A stretch of 64,000 nt of DNA from Coriobacteriia bacterium (lineage in GTDB: Bacteria; Actinomycetota; Coriobacteriia; Coriobacteriales; UBA8131). A program made the translations under genes and the position numbers. The notes below the pieces were generated by a model, which worked only from the letters and a program-made list of their open reading frames with translations, had not been told where the DNA came from and did no database searches. Every line of letters starts with the position of its first letter. Position 1 is the stretch's first letter. The DNA lies in contig WRHU01000005.1 in assembly GCA_009783085.1 (NCBI GenBank), forward strand, positions 87,177 to 151,176, written 5' to 3'. Shown here piece after piece: positions 28,697-39,195 of this stretch.

Positions 28697-29536
28697 ATGG
28701 AACCACTAAAAGACAGAGTTTTTAACACCATATCCTCAACAAGAAAAGACTATAGCCCTAGCACCATATTTAACTATGCCATGATTGCGCTGATTCTTAC
28801 GAGCTTCGCAATTCTTATCACCGAAACCTTTAGCAGCCTGCCCCAAGGAGTCAAAACTGCCCTTACGGTTGTTGATGTTTTTATCACGATAGTCTTTACC
28901 ATCGAGTACGCACTGCGCCTGTGGACCTGCGACAAACTCTATCCTCATTTGGGGCCCGTAAAAGCTCGTTTGAAGTTTATTGTGTCGGGTTGGTCAATAA
29001 TAGACTTGCTTGCAATTTTGCCGTTTTACGCACTGCTGCTCATACCGCTTGACCTCACAGCTCTGCGCTCGCTGCGTATGCTCAGAATACTGAGGCTGCT
29101 CAAGCTGGGGCGTTATATTTCTGCGCTGGATTCTGTGTTTGTGGTTCTGCGTAACAAGCGGCATGAGCTTATCGCTTCGGTGAGCGCAATAATGGTGCTG
29201 CTCCTTGTTGCCTCGGTGCTTATGTATTATGCCGAAAACGAGGTGCAGACCGAGATTTTTCAAGACGCCTTCTCGGGGCTTTGGTGGGCAGTTGCAACCG
29301 TTACCACCGTTGGTTACGGCGACATATACCCTATTACCGCTGCTGGCAAGCTGGTGGGCAGTTGCATCGCCTTGCTCGGAATTGCTCTGGTGGCTATACC
29401 CACAGGTATTATCAGTGCTGGATTTAGTGAGGTGGCTCGCAAAAACGAGCGAGAGCGTCACGAGCGGGAGCTGCAAGAGCAGAAACGAGAGCGTGAGCAA
29501 GGGAAAGCTGAAGTATCTGAGCATCCCAAGCCATAA
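28697..29536 (+). CDS. Ion transporter, voltage-gated K+ channel-like
   Basis: S4-like LRSLRMLRILRLLKLGRY; selectivity filter ATVTTVGYGDIYP; in-frame ATG at 28697. Confidence 0.88.
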   Translation: MEPLKDRVFNTISSTRKDYSPSTIFNYAMIALILTSFAILITETFSSLPQGVKTALTVVDVFITIVFTIEYALRLWTCDKLYPHLGPVKARLKFIVSGWSIIDLLAILPFYALLLIPLDLTALRSLRMLRILRLLKLGRYISALDSVFVVLRNKRHELIASVSAIMVLLLVASVLMYYAENEVQTEIFQDAFSGLWWAVATVTTVGYGDIYPITAAGKLVGSCIALLGIALVAIPTGIISAGFSEVARKNERERHERELQEQKREREQGKAEVSEHPKP

Positions 29537-29549
29537 AAAAATACGGTAA

Positions 29550-30920
29550 CTAGTTCTTTAGGCTATTAAGCGGAGCGGGGAAGCGACCGCCTCGAGCGGC
29601 AAGTACCGTGCCGGCGTTGCGGTTGACTTCCATAACAGGCGCGCTGCCTAAAAGCCCGCCAAACTCGAGGCGGTCGCCTGCTTTTTTGCCAATCGCAGGA
29701 ATAAGGCGCACGGCGGTAGTTTTGTTGTTGATAACGCCAATTGCCATTTCGTCAGCAATAATGCCAAAAATGGTTTCCGCATTAACGTCGCCCGGAACCG
29801 CAATCATATCAAGCCCCACCGAGCAAACGCTCGTCATGGCTTCAAGCTTTTCTAAAGTAAGCGCACCAGATTCTGCGGCGGCAATCATGCCAGCGTCCTC
29901 ACTCACGGGAATAAACGCACCCGAAAGCCCGCCAACTGATGATGATGCCATAACGCCACCCTTTTTAACCGCATCGTTGAGCAGAGCAAGGGCAGCCGTA
30001 GTGCCAGGCCCTCCACACACGCCAACGCCAATAGCCTCAAGAATCTGCGCTACCGAGTCGCCCTCTGCAGGAGTGGGCGCAAGCGACAAATCAAGAATGC
30101 CCATTTGCACGCCCAGCCGCTCGGAGGCCTCACGAGCGACAAGCTCGCCAGCACGGGTTATCTTAAAGGTTGTTGCTTTGATTTTTTCTGCCACGGTGGT
30201 GAGGTCTGCCTCGGGTGACAAATCTTCCAAAACCGCTCTTACTACACCGGGGCCGCTCACGCCCACGTTGACAACTGCCTCCGCCTCGCCCGAACCATGA
30301 AAGGCACCCGCCATAAAGGGGTTGTCTTCAACGGCATTGGCAAAAACAACGAGCTTTGCACAGCCGATTGCGTCACGCTCGGCGGTAGCTTGTGCCGTTG
30401 CCAAAATAGTCTGCGCCATGAGCAAAACAGCATCCATGTTGATGCCGGCACGGGTGGAGGCAACGTTGACCGACGAACAAACCCGCTGCGTGGTGGCAAG
30501 CGCCTCAGGGATAGAGGCGATAAGCTTGGCATCACTTGAGCTGGTGCCCTTTTGAACCAAAGCAGAAAAGCCTCCAACAAAATCAACGCCCACCTCTTGG
30601 GCAGCACGGTCGAGCGCCAAAGCAATGGGCACGTAATTCTCCGCCGTTTGAGCGGCGGCGGCACACACCTCCGCAATGGGGGTAACCGAGATACGCTGAT
30701 TAACAATGGGAATACCAAACTCACGGGCAAGCTGCTCGGCAGTAGGTACGAGCTTTTCAGCCGCCGTGGTGAGGCGATCGTAAATGCGTTGGGCACAAAC
30801 TTCAATGTCCTCGTGCCCGCAGTTGCGAATAGAAAGACCAAGTGTAATAGTACGAATATCAAGATGGTGCTTTGAAATCATTGCGAGCGTTTCGCTGACC
30901 TCAGCAGGTGTAATGTGCAT
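29550..30920 (-). CDS. PFL family protein (UPF0210)
   Basis: [50 protein letters not shown]...[28 protein letters not shown]. Confidence 0.9.
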   Translation of the reverse strand: MHITPAEVSETLAMISKHHLDIRTITLGLSIRNCGHEDIEVCAQRIYDRLTTAAEKLVPTAEQLAREFGIPIVNQRISVTPIAEVCAAAAQTAENYVPIALALDRAAQEVGVDFVGGFSALVQKGTSSSDAKLIASIPEALATTQRVCSSVNVASTRAGINMDAVLLMAQTILATAQATAERDAIGCAKLVVFANAVEDNPFMAGAFHGSGEAEAVVNVGVSGPGVVRAVLEDLSPEADLTTVAEKIKATTFKITRAGELVAREASERLGVQMGILDLSLAPTPAEGDSVAQILEAIGVGVCGGPGTTAALALLNDAVKKGGVMASSSVGGLSGAFIPVSEDAGMIAAAESGALTLEKLEAMTSVCSVGLDMIAVPGDVNAETIFGIIADEMAIGVINNKTTAVRLIPAIGKKAGDRLEFGGLLGSAPVMEVNRNAGTVLAARGGRFPAPLNSLKN

Positions 30921-30962
30921 GGTTATTCCGCCTTACTGTGTTTTGTTCTGCTTCAATGCTTT

Positions 30963-32291
30963 TTATTCCGCCTCAATACGGGTAAGCCCACCAAGGTACG
31001 GCTGCAGCACCGTTGGAACCGTCAAAGAACCGTCGCTGTTTTGATAGTTTTCGATAATGGCAGCCATGGTGCGTCCCACCGCAAGCCCCGAGCCGTTAAG
31101 CGTGTGCACAAAGCCGGTGGTTTTCTCGCCCGCCTCGCCTACCGAACGATACTTGATACTTGCACGACGTGCCTGAAAATCGCCACAGTTGGAACACGAG
31201 CTTATCTCTTTGTAGTCCTCGTACGACGGTAACCACACCTCAAGATCGTAGGTTTTGGTGGCAGAAAAGCCAAGGTCGCCCGTACAAAGCTCAATTACTC
31301 GGTAGGGCAACTCAAGCAGCTGGAGAATGTTCTCGGCATCGGCAACCATGCTTTCAAGTTCATCAAAGGAGTTTTCTGGCGCACTGAGCTTAACCATCTC
31401 GACCTTGTCAAACTGATGCACACGGATAAGCCCCCGTGTGTCACGCCCAGCGCTGCCAGCTTCCTCCCTAAAACACGAGGTAAAAGCACAGTAGCGGCGT
31501 GGCAGCGTGTCTGCGTCAAGCACCTCGCCACGGTGAATATTAGTGAGCATGACCTCTGCCGTGGGGATAAGGTACAGCCCCTCGGTGGTCTTGAACAAAT
31601 CGTCCTCAAACTTGGGAAGCTGTCCCGTACCAGTAAGCGTGTCGGCATTGCCAAGCAGCGGACACCACCATTCTTTGTAACCACGGCTGCCGTGCGTGTC
31701 GGCCATAAAGTTGATGAGGGCCCGCTCAAGACGAGCGCCTTGCCCGCCGAGCAAAATAAAGCGGGATTTGGTGAGTTTAACGCCGCGCTCAAAGTCAATC
31801 ATGCCCAGCTCAGGGCCTAAATCCCAGTGCGGCTTGGCCTCAAAGCCCTCTTTGTCAAAGGCGCGTGGCGTACCCCAGCGGCGGACTTCAATATTGTCTT
31901 CCTCGCTTGCGCCCGCTGGCGTGCTGGCGCTTGGCAAATTGGGAAGCGAAAGCACCTCGTTATTGAGCTCTGCCTCAACGCCCGCAAGCTCGTTTTCGAG
32001 TGTTTCTGCCTCGGTGTTGATGGCGCGCACCCGCTCCTTAGCAGCCTCCGCTTCTACTTTGGCGCTGTTTGCCTGAGCCTCGTCGGTTTTTGAGGCGGCG
32101 GCGCGCATCAGCTCGCCAACTTGCTTGGACGTGGTGTTGCGCTCTGCCTTCAAGGCCTCTATCTGCCCAATGAGCGCGCGCCGCCGCCCGTCGAGTGCTA
32201 AAAAGCCCTCGGCATTCCATTCTTTATTTCGTGAGCGCATGGCATCTAACACCACGTCAAGATTTTCTCGAACAAACTTAGTGTCGAGCAT
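30963..32291 (-). CDS. serS: Seryl-tRNA synthetase
   Basis: In-frame [105 protein letters not shown]. Confidence 0.95.
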   Translation of the reverse strand: MLDTKFVRENLDVVLDAMRSRNKEWNAEGFLALDGRRRALIGQIEALKAERNTTSKQVGELMRAAASKTDEAQANSAKVEAEAAKERVRAINTEAETLENELAGVEAELNNEVLSLPNLPSASTPAGASEEDNIEVRRWGTPRAFDKEGFEAKPHWDLGPELGMIDFERGVKLTKSRFILLGGQGARLERALINFMADTHGSRGYKEWWCPLLGNADTLTGTGQLPKFEDDLFKTTEGLYLIPTAEVMLTNIHRGEVLDADTLPRRYCAFTSCFREEAGSAGRDTRGLIRVHQFDKVEMVKLSAPENSFDELESMVADAENILQLLELPYRVIELCTGDLGFSATKTYDLEVWLPSYEDYKEISSCSNCGDFQARRASIKYRSVGEAGEKTTGFVHTLNGSGLAVGRTMAAIIENYQNSDGSLTVPTVLQPYLGGLTRIEAE

Positions 32292-32388
32292 TGTTGTCCT
32301 TGTCCTTATCTTGTTTCGAGCCAGCTTTTGTAGGACCCCGCTTGCGTGAGGCGCCCAGTTGCTCTCTTGGCTCGCTCGGCTTATCTGG

Positions 32389-32859
32389 TTAATCCTTTTT
32401 GGCCTTTGTTGCCTTGCCACCTTTTGCTCCCTTGGCAGCAGCGTCAATCTGACCCTTGACCACGTCAACGGCCTGGTTGATTTTTTCGCTTGCTACGGGA
32501 ACTTTGTCGTTGATGGTGTCACGTGCGGCAGCTGCATTTTTGGCAACTTGGTCGGCGATAACCGAACGAGCGCTCTCGATTTTCTCACGAAGCTCGTCGT
32601 TTTTCTTTGCGATAACCGGTTGCGCAGCATGAATGCCCTCTTGCACCTTGTCGATGACTGGCTGAGCAGCAGTAATGCCTTCTTGAATCTTGGTGTAACC
32701 TTGGCTGTAAAACTCCTGCCCTTGTCCCCAAATCTCGTCAACCTTGTCGGCAACAATCGCACGGGTTTCGTCCCCACGTCGCGGAGCATACAGCAACGCA
32801 AGCGCAGCACCAATAGCGCCACCAACTATGAGCGAGCCCAATCCAAATCCTTTAGCCAT
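32389..32859 (-). CDS. YtxH domain-containing protein
   Basis: [36 protein letters not shown] followed by a helical amphipathic region. Confidence 0.65.
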   Translation of the reverse strand: MAKGFGLGSLIVGGAIGAALALLYAPRRGDETRAIVADKVDEIWGQGQEFYSQGYTKIQEGITAAQPVIDKVQEGIHAAQPVIAKKNDELREKIESARSVIADQVAKNAAAARDTINDKVPVASEKINQAVDVVKGQIDAAAKGAKGGKATKAKKD

Positions 32860-32949
32860 GATACCTCCTCTAATCGCTGAGCGCCTTTATTACGAGAAAA
32901 GCGCTCCTCGTCTTGTATTTGTGCTTTATTGTACCGCAGATAGGGAGGT

Positions 32950-33112
32950 TTCTGGGCGACAACTGCTCGGGGCAGCAGCCGTAAGATTGCGGGTCGAGCC
33001 CGCAATGACAGAACCTTTCTGGACAACAACCCTTTCCAACCTACCGCTCTCCCTCTAGGCACCGGGTCAAGCCCAGTGCGACAACGGTAAGATTGCGGGT
33101 CGAACCCGCAAT
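32950..33112. repeat. Composite REP-like palindromic repeat locus (family B, locus 1)
   Basis: attgcgggtcgagcccgcaat (32986-33006), attgcgggtcgaacccgcaat (33092-33112), tggacaacaacc...ctctaggcaccgggtcaagcccagtgcgac between. Confidence 0.85.
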
Positions 33113-33142
33113 GGCGTACGGAGCGACAACCGAGAGTTGTAG

Positions 33143-34432
33143 CTAGGCTCTCAATGACAGCAGGCTCTCCTCAGCGGCAGCAACAAAAGCAGCAATGTGT
33201 TCTTTTGTGTGCGCAGTTGAGAGAAACAGAGCCTCAAACTGGCTCGGGGCGATAAGAAAGCCGTGCTGCAGCATGCCTCTAAAATAACGTGCAAACAGCT
33301 CGGTGTTGCTTGCTTGGGCTGTTTCCCAATCCACAACGGCTTTATCCGTAAAGAACAAGGTAGCGACCGAACCAACGCGGTTTACCGTTGCTTCACAACC
33401 GCTGTTTGCACAAGCCGCAAGCAAGCCTTCCTCAAGCTGTGCGCCCAGAAGCTCAAGCTGCTCGTAAGTGCCCGGTTTTTCAAGCTCACTTATCAGGGCG
33501 AGTCCGGCAGCCATCACCACAGGGTTGCCCGAAAGCGTTCCTGCCTGATAAACCGAGCCAACGGGAGCAAGACATTCCATAATTTTGCGCTTGCCACCAA
33601 AGGCACCCACAGGAAAACCGCCGCCAATGATTTTGCCCAAAGTTGTAAGGTCGGGCGTAACGCCATAAAGCTCCTGTGCGCCACCGAGGGCCGCACGAAA
33701 ACCAGAGATAACCTCATCAAAAATAAGCACAACCTCGTGCTCGTCGCACAAGTTGCGCAAGCCCTGTAGGTAGCCGTCACTAGGAGAAACAACGCCCATG
33801 TTTCCGGCGATGGGCTCAATGATAAGTGCTGCGACCTCGCCTTTGTTAGCCTCAAGACAGGCCGCTACCGCCTCAAGATTGTTGTAGGGCAAAACCAGCG
33901 TATCGCCCGCCGTGCCTTTTGTGACCCCCGGCGTACCCGGAATGCCCAGCGTCGCAACGCCTGAACCAGCAGCAACCAGCAGCGAGTCGCTGTGTCCGTG
34001 GTAGTTTCCGTCAAACTTAATAAGTTTTTCACGCCCCGTAAAACCACGGGCAAGCCTAATGGCGCTCATAGTAGCCTCAGTGCCCGACGAAACCATACGC
34101 ACCATTTCTATTGAAGGAACAACTTCTGCAAGTTTTTGAGCAAGTTTGACCTCGAGCTCGCACGGCGCACCAAACGAGGTGCCGTTTTCGAGCTGCGCAC
34201 GAACTGCGTTGATAACTGCCTCTGGCGCATGCCCTAAAATCATCGGTCCCCAAGAAAGCACAAAGTCAAGATACTCGTTGCCGTCAACGTCAAGCACCTG
34301 TACCCCTTTTGCTTTCTCATAAAACACAGGGTCGATGCCTACCGACTTAAACGCACGAACCGGTGAGTTTACGCCTCCCGGAATGAGCGTTTGCGCGGTA
34401 GCAAAAAGGTTTGTTGAGTTTTTGGTGTTCAT
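33143..34432 (-). CDS. hemL: Glutamate-1-semialdehyde 2,1-aminomutase
   Basis: In-frame MNTKNSTNLFATAQTLIPGGVNSPVRAFKSVG; SSGTEATMSAIRLARGFTGREKLIKFDGNYHGHSDSLLV; GGGFPVGAFGGKR. Confidence 0.95.
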   Translation of the reverse strand: MNTKNSTNLFATAQTLIPGGVNSPVRAFKSVGIDPVFYEKAKGVQVLDVDGNEYLDFVLSWGPMILGHAPEAVINAVRAQLENGTSFGAPCELEVKLAQKLAEVVPSIEMVRMVSSGTEATMSAIRLARGFTGREKLIKFDGNYHGHSDSLLVAAGSGVATLGIPGTPGVTKGTAGDTLVLPYNNLEAVAACLEANKGEVAALIIEPIAGNMGVVSPSDGYLQGLRNLCDEHEVVLIFDEVISGFRAALGGAQELYGVTPDLTTLGKIIGGGFPVGAFGGKRKIMECLAPVGSVYQAGTLSGNPVVMAAGLALISELEKPGTYEQLELLGAQLEEGLLAACANSGCEATVNRVGSVATLFFTDKAVVDWETAQASNTELFARYFRGMLQHGFLIAPSQFEALFLSTAHTKEHIAAFVAAAEESLLSLRA

Positions 34433-34475
34433 GGTTTGCGCACCCAGCTTTCTGCATTGTTGCGATTCAGTGTTG

Positions 34476-35507
34476 TTAAAGCTCCTCGGCAAAATAAGAC
34501 ATCGAAGTTTTTTTGAACTCCTTGGTGGAGTACAACAACACGGGAGCGTCAAGTCCCGTTGCCTCCTGAATGCGCTGCGCAACCGCCTCGCATTCGTCCT
34601 TGCTTTTGCCGTGTATCATCGTGTAGGTGTTTGCCGTCCACGTTGGCGTCGATGGTCGCTGGTAACAATGACTCACTTCCTTAAACGACGCCATAATGGG
34701 CCCAAGCTCGTCAAGTTTTTCTTCGGGAACCGTCCACGTGCCCATAGCGTTGCAGGTAAAGCCCGTTTTGTGATGCTTGATAGCCGCACCAAGCCGTCGA
34801 ATAACACGCTCGTTCACCCAAGTTTCTGTAGTTTTTAGCACCCAAGCCTCGTCGCAAGAAAAACCCTGCTCGGTAAGTTTTTGAGCAAGCTCTTTGTAGG
34901 GAGTAAGTCCTGCGGGGAGGTCTGCCTGCAGCAGACGAACAAGGGCTTTTTCCTCCTCGGTTGCTTTGATGGCAGCGGAAAGTGCCGGCTTCAAAACGGG
35001 GAGTTTTTCCTCACGCACGCTGCGCTTTCCCGTGAAATCAAAATCAACACGAATCTTAAAAAGACGAATGGCGGGGAGGTTGAGAATGTCATCTATGCTG
35101 GTGCTCTCGGCAATCTCAGCCAAAATCTCCTCAATGCGCTGCTCGGACGGAGCAATAAGCGTGAACCAGACGTTGTAACGATTTTCTCGGAGGTAATTGT
35201 GAGTTACGTTGGGGTAGCTGCTGATGTGCGCTGCCACTTCCTCAACCTGTTCATTTGGAACAGCAATCGCACACAAGGTCGAACGATAGCCCAATTTATA
35301 GGAATCAAAAATCGCACCTAAACGCCGAATGACGCCGCCTTTGCGCAGCTCATCTATGCTGGCGTAGGCTTCGTTTTCGGTTATGCCAAGTTTTTCTGCG
35401 AGCTCACCGTACGGTCTTTGCGACACGGGAAACCCCGATTGGATAACCGATAGAAGTTCTTTTTGCAGCTCGGTGAGCTGAGTTATTGCCGTGTGTTCTC
35501 TGTTCAT
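34476..35507 (-). CDS. Siroheme decarboxylase, fused AhbA-AhbB (Lrp/AsnC-like)
   Basis: Two tandem Lrp-like halves, each with VIRRLGA (GGVIRRLGAIFDSYKLGYRSTLCAIAVP and ERVIRRLGAAIKHHKTGFTCNAMGTWTVP). Confidence 0.88.
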   Translation of the reverse strand: MNREHTAITQLTELQKELLSVIQSGFPVSQRPYGELAEKLGITENEAYASIDELRKGGVIRRLGAIFDSYKLGYRSTLCAIAVPNEQVEEVAAHISSYPNVTHNYLRENRYNVWFTLIAPSEQRIEEILAEIAESTSIDDILNLPAIRLFKIRVDFDFTGKRSVREEKLPVLKPALSAAIKATEEEKALVRLLQADLPAGLTPYKELAQKLTEQGFSCDEAWVLKTTETWVNERVIRRLGAAIKHHKTGFTCNAMGTWTVPEEKLDELGPIMASFKEVSHCYQRPSTPTWTANTYTMIHGKSKDECEAVAQRIQEATGLDAPVLLYSTKEFKKTSMSYFAEEL

Positions 35508-35508
35508 C

Positions 35509-36852
35509 TTACGCCCTCAAAGCCTTGGGAACATACGCACAATACGGCTCTTCGTCAAGATAATCTCCTGTGTTTTCAAGCGCACGCGCACGGCAACCTC
35601 CGCACACCGCCTTGTATTCACACGCTCCGCATTTACCTTTGAGCTTACTGTAGTCACGCAGGTCATTAAAGACCGGCGAGTTAGTCCAGATCTCACCAAA
35701 GGGCTGCTCCTTGACGTTGCCCAGCTGCATATCAAAGTATCCGCAGGGCTGCAAATCGCCCACGTGCGAAATAAAACAAAAGGTGATGCCGCCCAAACAA
35801 CCCCGTGTCATCGCATCAAGGCCATAAGTTTCGGGAGTGACCTCCCTGCCCTCCTCTTTTGCTTTTTGCCGAATAATCCGATAATACTGCGGAGAGTCCG
35901 TGGGCTTGAAGTGCAAAGATGAGGTCTGCTGGCGGTCATACGCCCACGTGAGCGCATCTTCATATTCCTGCGGCGTAAGCTCTAAATCGCGCAGATTGTC
36001 GCCCCGTCCCGTAGGAACGAGCATAAAAATGTGGAAAGCATCAACGCCAAGGCTCTCGGCAAGGTCGTGCATTTCTACCAGTTTTTTATGGTTGAGCTTG
36101 GTCACCGTGGTGTTAATTTGCACACCAACGCCGTGTGCCTTAACGGTTTTAATGCCCCGAATGGTGTCCTCAAAACAACCCTTTATGCCTCTGAACTCGT
36201 CGTGTTCTTGGGCGTTTGGAAAATCTATCGAAACAGAAATGCGGGGGATTTTATGCTCTTTGAGTTTTTGTGCAATCTCATCGGTGATGAGCGTGGCGTT
36301 AGTGCCTACAACGGGCATCGCACCTTTTTCTTGCGCATAGTCAATGATGTCCCAAAGATCAGGACGCAAAAGAGGCTCGCCGCCGGTCAGAATTAAAATT
36401 GGGTTGGTGATGGCAGTAATGTCGTCAATAGTGTTTTTAATTTGGTCGAGCGACAGTTCACCGGGATAGGTGCCGAACTCAGAGGCGGCACGGCAATGCA
36501 CGCAGCTCAAGTTGCACGACCGGGTAATTTCCCATGCGATAATGCGTGGTGGTTTGATGCCGGTGCGCTCCTCATAGGCGATCGCAGCAGGCCCACCTCC
36601 CGGACGAAAACCAACCGAGCGTGCGCCGCCGTGGCGTTGGAGAGCTGCAGGGTGGCCGCCTGTTTTCGGTACACCAGCGGGATGACCGCCGCCAGAACTG
36701 CTGCCGCCGCCAGAACTGCTGCCACCGCCAGAACCACCGCCCAAGGGAATGCCCACGCCTGTTTTTCCGCAGCCAGCCTCTATCTCGGCAAGCTCTTGTT
36801 CTCTTTTGATATCTTGTTTGTCATTAAACATAGTATTTTGCCTAGCTTTCAT
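35509..36852 (-). CDS. ahbD: Radical SAM heme synthase AhbD (start could be 36831)
   Basis: RSCNLSCVHCRA, GGEPLL, C-terminal SPASM-like CGACEYKAVCGGCRARALENTGDYLDEEPYCAYVP; Gly/Ser-rich N-terminal extension; adjacent to AhbAB. Confidence 0.88.
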   Translation of the reverse strand: MKARQNTMFNDKQDIKREQELAEIEAGCGKTGVGIPLGGGSGGGSSSGGGSSSGGGHPAGVPKTGGHPAALQRHGGARSVGFRPGGGPAAIAYEERTGIKPPRIIAWEITRSCNLSCVHCRAASEFGTYPGELSLDQIKNTIDDITAITNPILILTGGEPLLRPDLWDIIDYAQEKGAMPVVGTNATLITDEIAQKLKEHKIPRISVSIDFPNAQEHDEFRGIKGCFEDTIRGIKTVKAHGVGVQINTTVTKLNHKKLVEMHDLAESLGVDAFHIFMLVPTGRGDNLRDLELTPQEYEDALTWAYDRQQTSSLHFKPTDSPQYYRIIRQKAKEEGREVTPETYGLDAMTRGCLGGITFCFISHVGDLQPCGYFDMQLGNVKEQPFGEIWTNSPVFNDLRDYSKLKGKCGACEYKAVCGGCRARALENTGDYLDEEPYCAYVPKALRA

Positions 36853-36870
36853 AGACTCTCTATAACTCCC

Positions 36871-37848
36871 CTACCCGCGCAACCAGCGAGCAACGTCTTT
36901 GGCGTGATAGCTAATAATCAGCTGCGCTCCAGCACGCTTAAAGCCCGTCATGGTTTCCATTACCACACGCTGCTCGTCAATCCAACCTTGAGCTGCCGCG
37001 GCCTTGACCATTGCGTACTCTCCAGAAACGTTATATGCCACCACGGGATACCCAAACTCATCTTTTACCCGACGGATAATGTCCATATACGCCAGCGCAG
37101 GCTTTACGATAACCACATCGCAGCCCTCCCCAATGTCGAGCGCAACCTCTCTGAGCGCCTCATCACCATTGGCAGGATCCATCTGATACGCACGACGGTC
37201 GCCAAAGGCAGGCGTAGAATCCGCCGCCTCTCTAAACGGTCCGTAATAACCGCTCGCATACTTGGCAGAATATGCCATGATGGGCACGCTCTCAAAGCCA
37301 GTGTCATCAAGAGCGGTGCGCAAGGCAGCAACCCTTCCGTCCATCATGTCTGACGGCGCCACCATATCAGCACCGGCACGTGCGTGAGAAACCGCCTCTT
37401 TAGCAAGCAGCTCAAGCGTTTGGTCGTTAAGCACTGCGCCGTTCTCGTCCACAATGCCACAGTGACCGTGGTCGGTATACTCACACAAACACACATCGGT
37501 AATCACATAAAAATCAGGGTGGCTTGCCTTGATGGTGCGTATTGCCTCTTGCACAATGCCGTGGTCATCATAAGCCTCCGAGCCCAGCGCATCTTTGTTC
37601 TCGGGCAGCCCAAACAAAATAACCGCCAAAATGCCCAGCTCAACAAGCTCGGTTATCTCGGCTTCAAGTTTGTCGAGCGAAACTTGATACACGCCTGGCA
37701 TTGAAGAAACCTCGTCGCGCAGGCCCTTCCCCGGCTTTACAAACAGCGGATAAATAAAATCGCTCGCCGAAAGCCGTGTTTCGCACATCATGGCACGAAT
37801 GCTTGCGTTTGCCCGCAGGCGACGGGGGCGATACTCTGGATAGTTCAT
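36871..37848 (-). CDS. hemB: Delta-aminolevulinic acid dehydratase (porphobilinogen synthase)
   Basis: [87 protein letters not shown]. Confidence 0.96.
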   Translation of the reverse strand: MNYPEYRPRRLRANASIRAMMCETRLSASDFIYPLFVKPGKGLRDEVSSMPGVYQVSLDKLEAEITELVELGILAVILFGLPENKDALGSEAYDDHGIVQEAIRTIKASHPDFYVITDVCLCEYTDHGHCGIVDENGAVLNDQTLELLAKEAVSHARAGADMVAPSDMMDGRVAALRTALDDTGFESVPIMAYSAKYASGYYGPFREAADSTPAFGDRRAYQMDPANGDEALREVALDIGEGCDVVIVKPALAYMDIIRRVKDEFGYPVVAYNVSGEYAMVKAAAAQGWIDEQRVVMETMTGFKRAGAQLIISYHAKDVARWLRG

Positions 37849-37937
37849 ACTGGCACTCCTAACTCGGCGTTCTTGCGGCGCTCAGCAGTGTTCTTGCAAC
37901 ACTCCTGCGACACTCCTGCAACACTTCTCCAGTGCTC

Positions 37938-39140
37938 CTAATCAGCCTTTTTTATTTCCTCGTCGGTGAGGTAGCAGGCGGGGTCGGTATCCCACAAGTC
38001 GCCCGTTGCGGCCTCACTTCTCACTCGGAAGTTGCCTCCGCAAATATCAAGCCAACGGCACTCCTCGCAACGACCCTTTACGTACGGACGTTTATTTTTG
38101 AGGCGCTTCATAAGTTCGCTGCGCTCATCGTTGCCAGAAACATCGGTCCAAATCTCGCTAAACGGACGCTCTCGCACGTTGCCAAGCGAAAAGTGTCGCC
38201 AAAATTGGTCGGGGTAGACCTCGCCGTCCCACGAAATACAACCAATACCGTTGCCCGAGGAGTTGCCCTGGTTCCACTGGAGGAGCTGCAATACGTCCTC
38301 GGCACGCTTGGGGTCCTCTTTGAGAAGCTCCATGTAAACAAACGGGCCGTCGGCGTGGTTGTCAACCGTCAATATCTCAGGCGTGAGCCCCTTGTCAAAC
38401 ATGGCTTGGGTGCGATCCATAATAAGGCGCACCGCCTTGCGCGTTTCGTCGTGGTCAAGATCCTCTTTCATAAGTTCGCTTCCCCGTCCGGTGTACACAA
38501 GGTGATAAAAACACGCACGAGGGATATTTTCTTGCTCAAGCAGGTCAAAAACGTCGTTAATATCTTGCCAGTTGCGCTTGTTGATGGTCATGCGCAGGCC
38601 CACTTTGATACCAGCGTTGGTAGCGTTTCGCACGCCACGGATTGCCTTGTCAAACGAGCCTGGGATTCCTCTAAAATCGTCGTGCGTTGCGGGGCCTCCG
38701 TCAAGCGAAATGCCCACGTACGAAAGCCCTACCTCGGCAAATTGCTCAGCAAGTTTGGGCGTAATAAGCGTGCCGTTTGTTGAGATAACCACCCGCATGC
38801 CCTTGCCCTTTGCGTAATGCATAAGCTCGATAAGGTCTTTGCGCATGCAAGGCTCGCCGCCACTAAACAGCAGCACCGGCGCACCAAAGGCAGCAAGGTC
38901 GTCTATCATTACTTTAGCTTCCTCAGTGGTAAGCTCGCCGGTGTATTGACGATTTTCTGAGTGAGCATAGCAGTGTACGCACTTAAGATTGCAGCGCTGC
39001 GTGCAATTCCAGACAACCACCGGTTTTTTGTCGGCAGAAAACTGAAGGAGTTCGCTCGGCAGCTTTTTTGAACTTCGGTTATAGCGAAGCACATCGGCTG
39101 CCTCAACTGCCCCACAATACAGTTTGGATATTCCTATCAT
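37938..39140 (-). CDS. ahbC: 12,18-didecarboxysiroheme deacetylase AhbC (radical SAM)
   Basis: MIGISKLYCGAVEAADVLRY, TQRCNLKCVHCYAHS, SGGEPCMRKDL, C-terminal CEECRWLDICGGNFRVRSEAATGDLW. Confidence 0.9.
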   Translation of the reverse strand: MIGISKLYCGAVEAADVLRYNRSSKKLPSELLQFSADKKPVVVWNCTQRCNLKCVHCYAHSENRQYTGELTTEEAKVMIDDLAAFGAPVLLFSGGEPCMRKDLIELMHYAKGKGMRVVISTNGTLITPKLAEQFAEVGLSYVGISLDGGPATHDDFRGIPGSFDKAIRGVRNATNAGIKVGLRMTINKRNWQDINDVFDLLEQENIPRACFYHLVYTGRGSELMKEDLDHDETRKAVRLIMDRTQAMFDKGLTPEILTVDNHADGPFVYMELLKEDPKRAEDVLQLLQWNQGNSSGNGIGCISWDGEVYPDQFWRHFSLGNVRERPFSEIWTDVSGNDERSELMKRLKNKRPYVKGRCEECRWLDICGGNFRVRSEAATGDLWDTDPACYLTDEEIKKAD

Positions 39141-39195
39141 TTGTTCACGTTTCCTTTCGTCGAGCTTTTATTCTTGAGCGTTTATTCTTGAGCTT

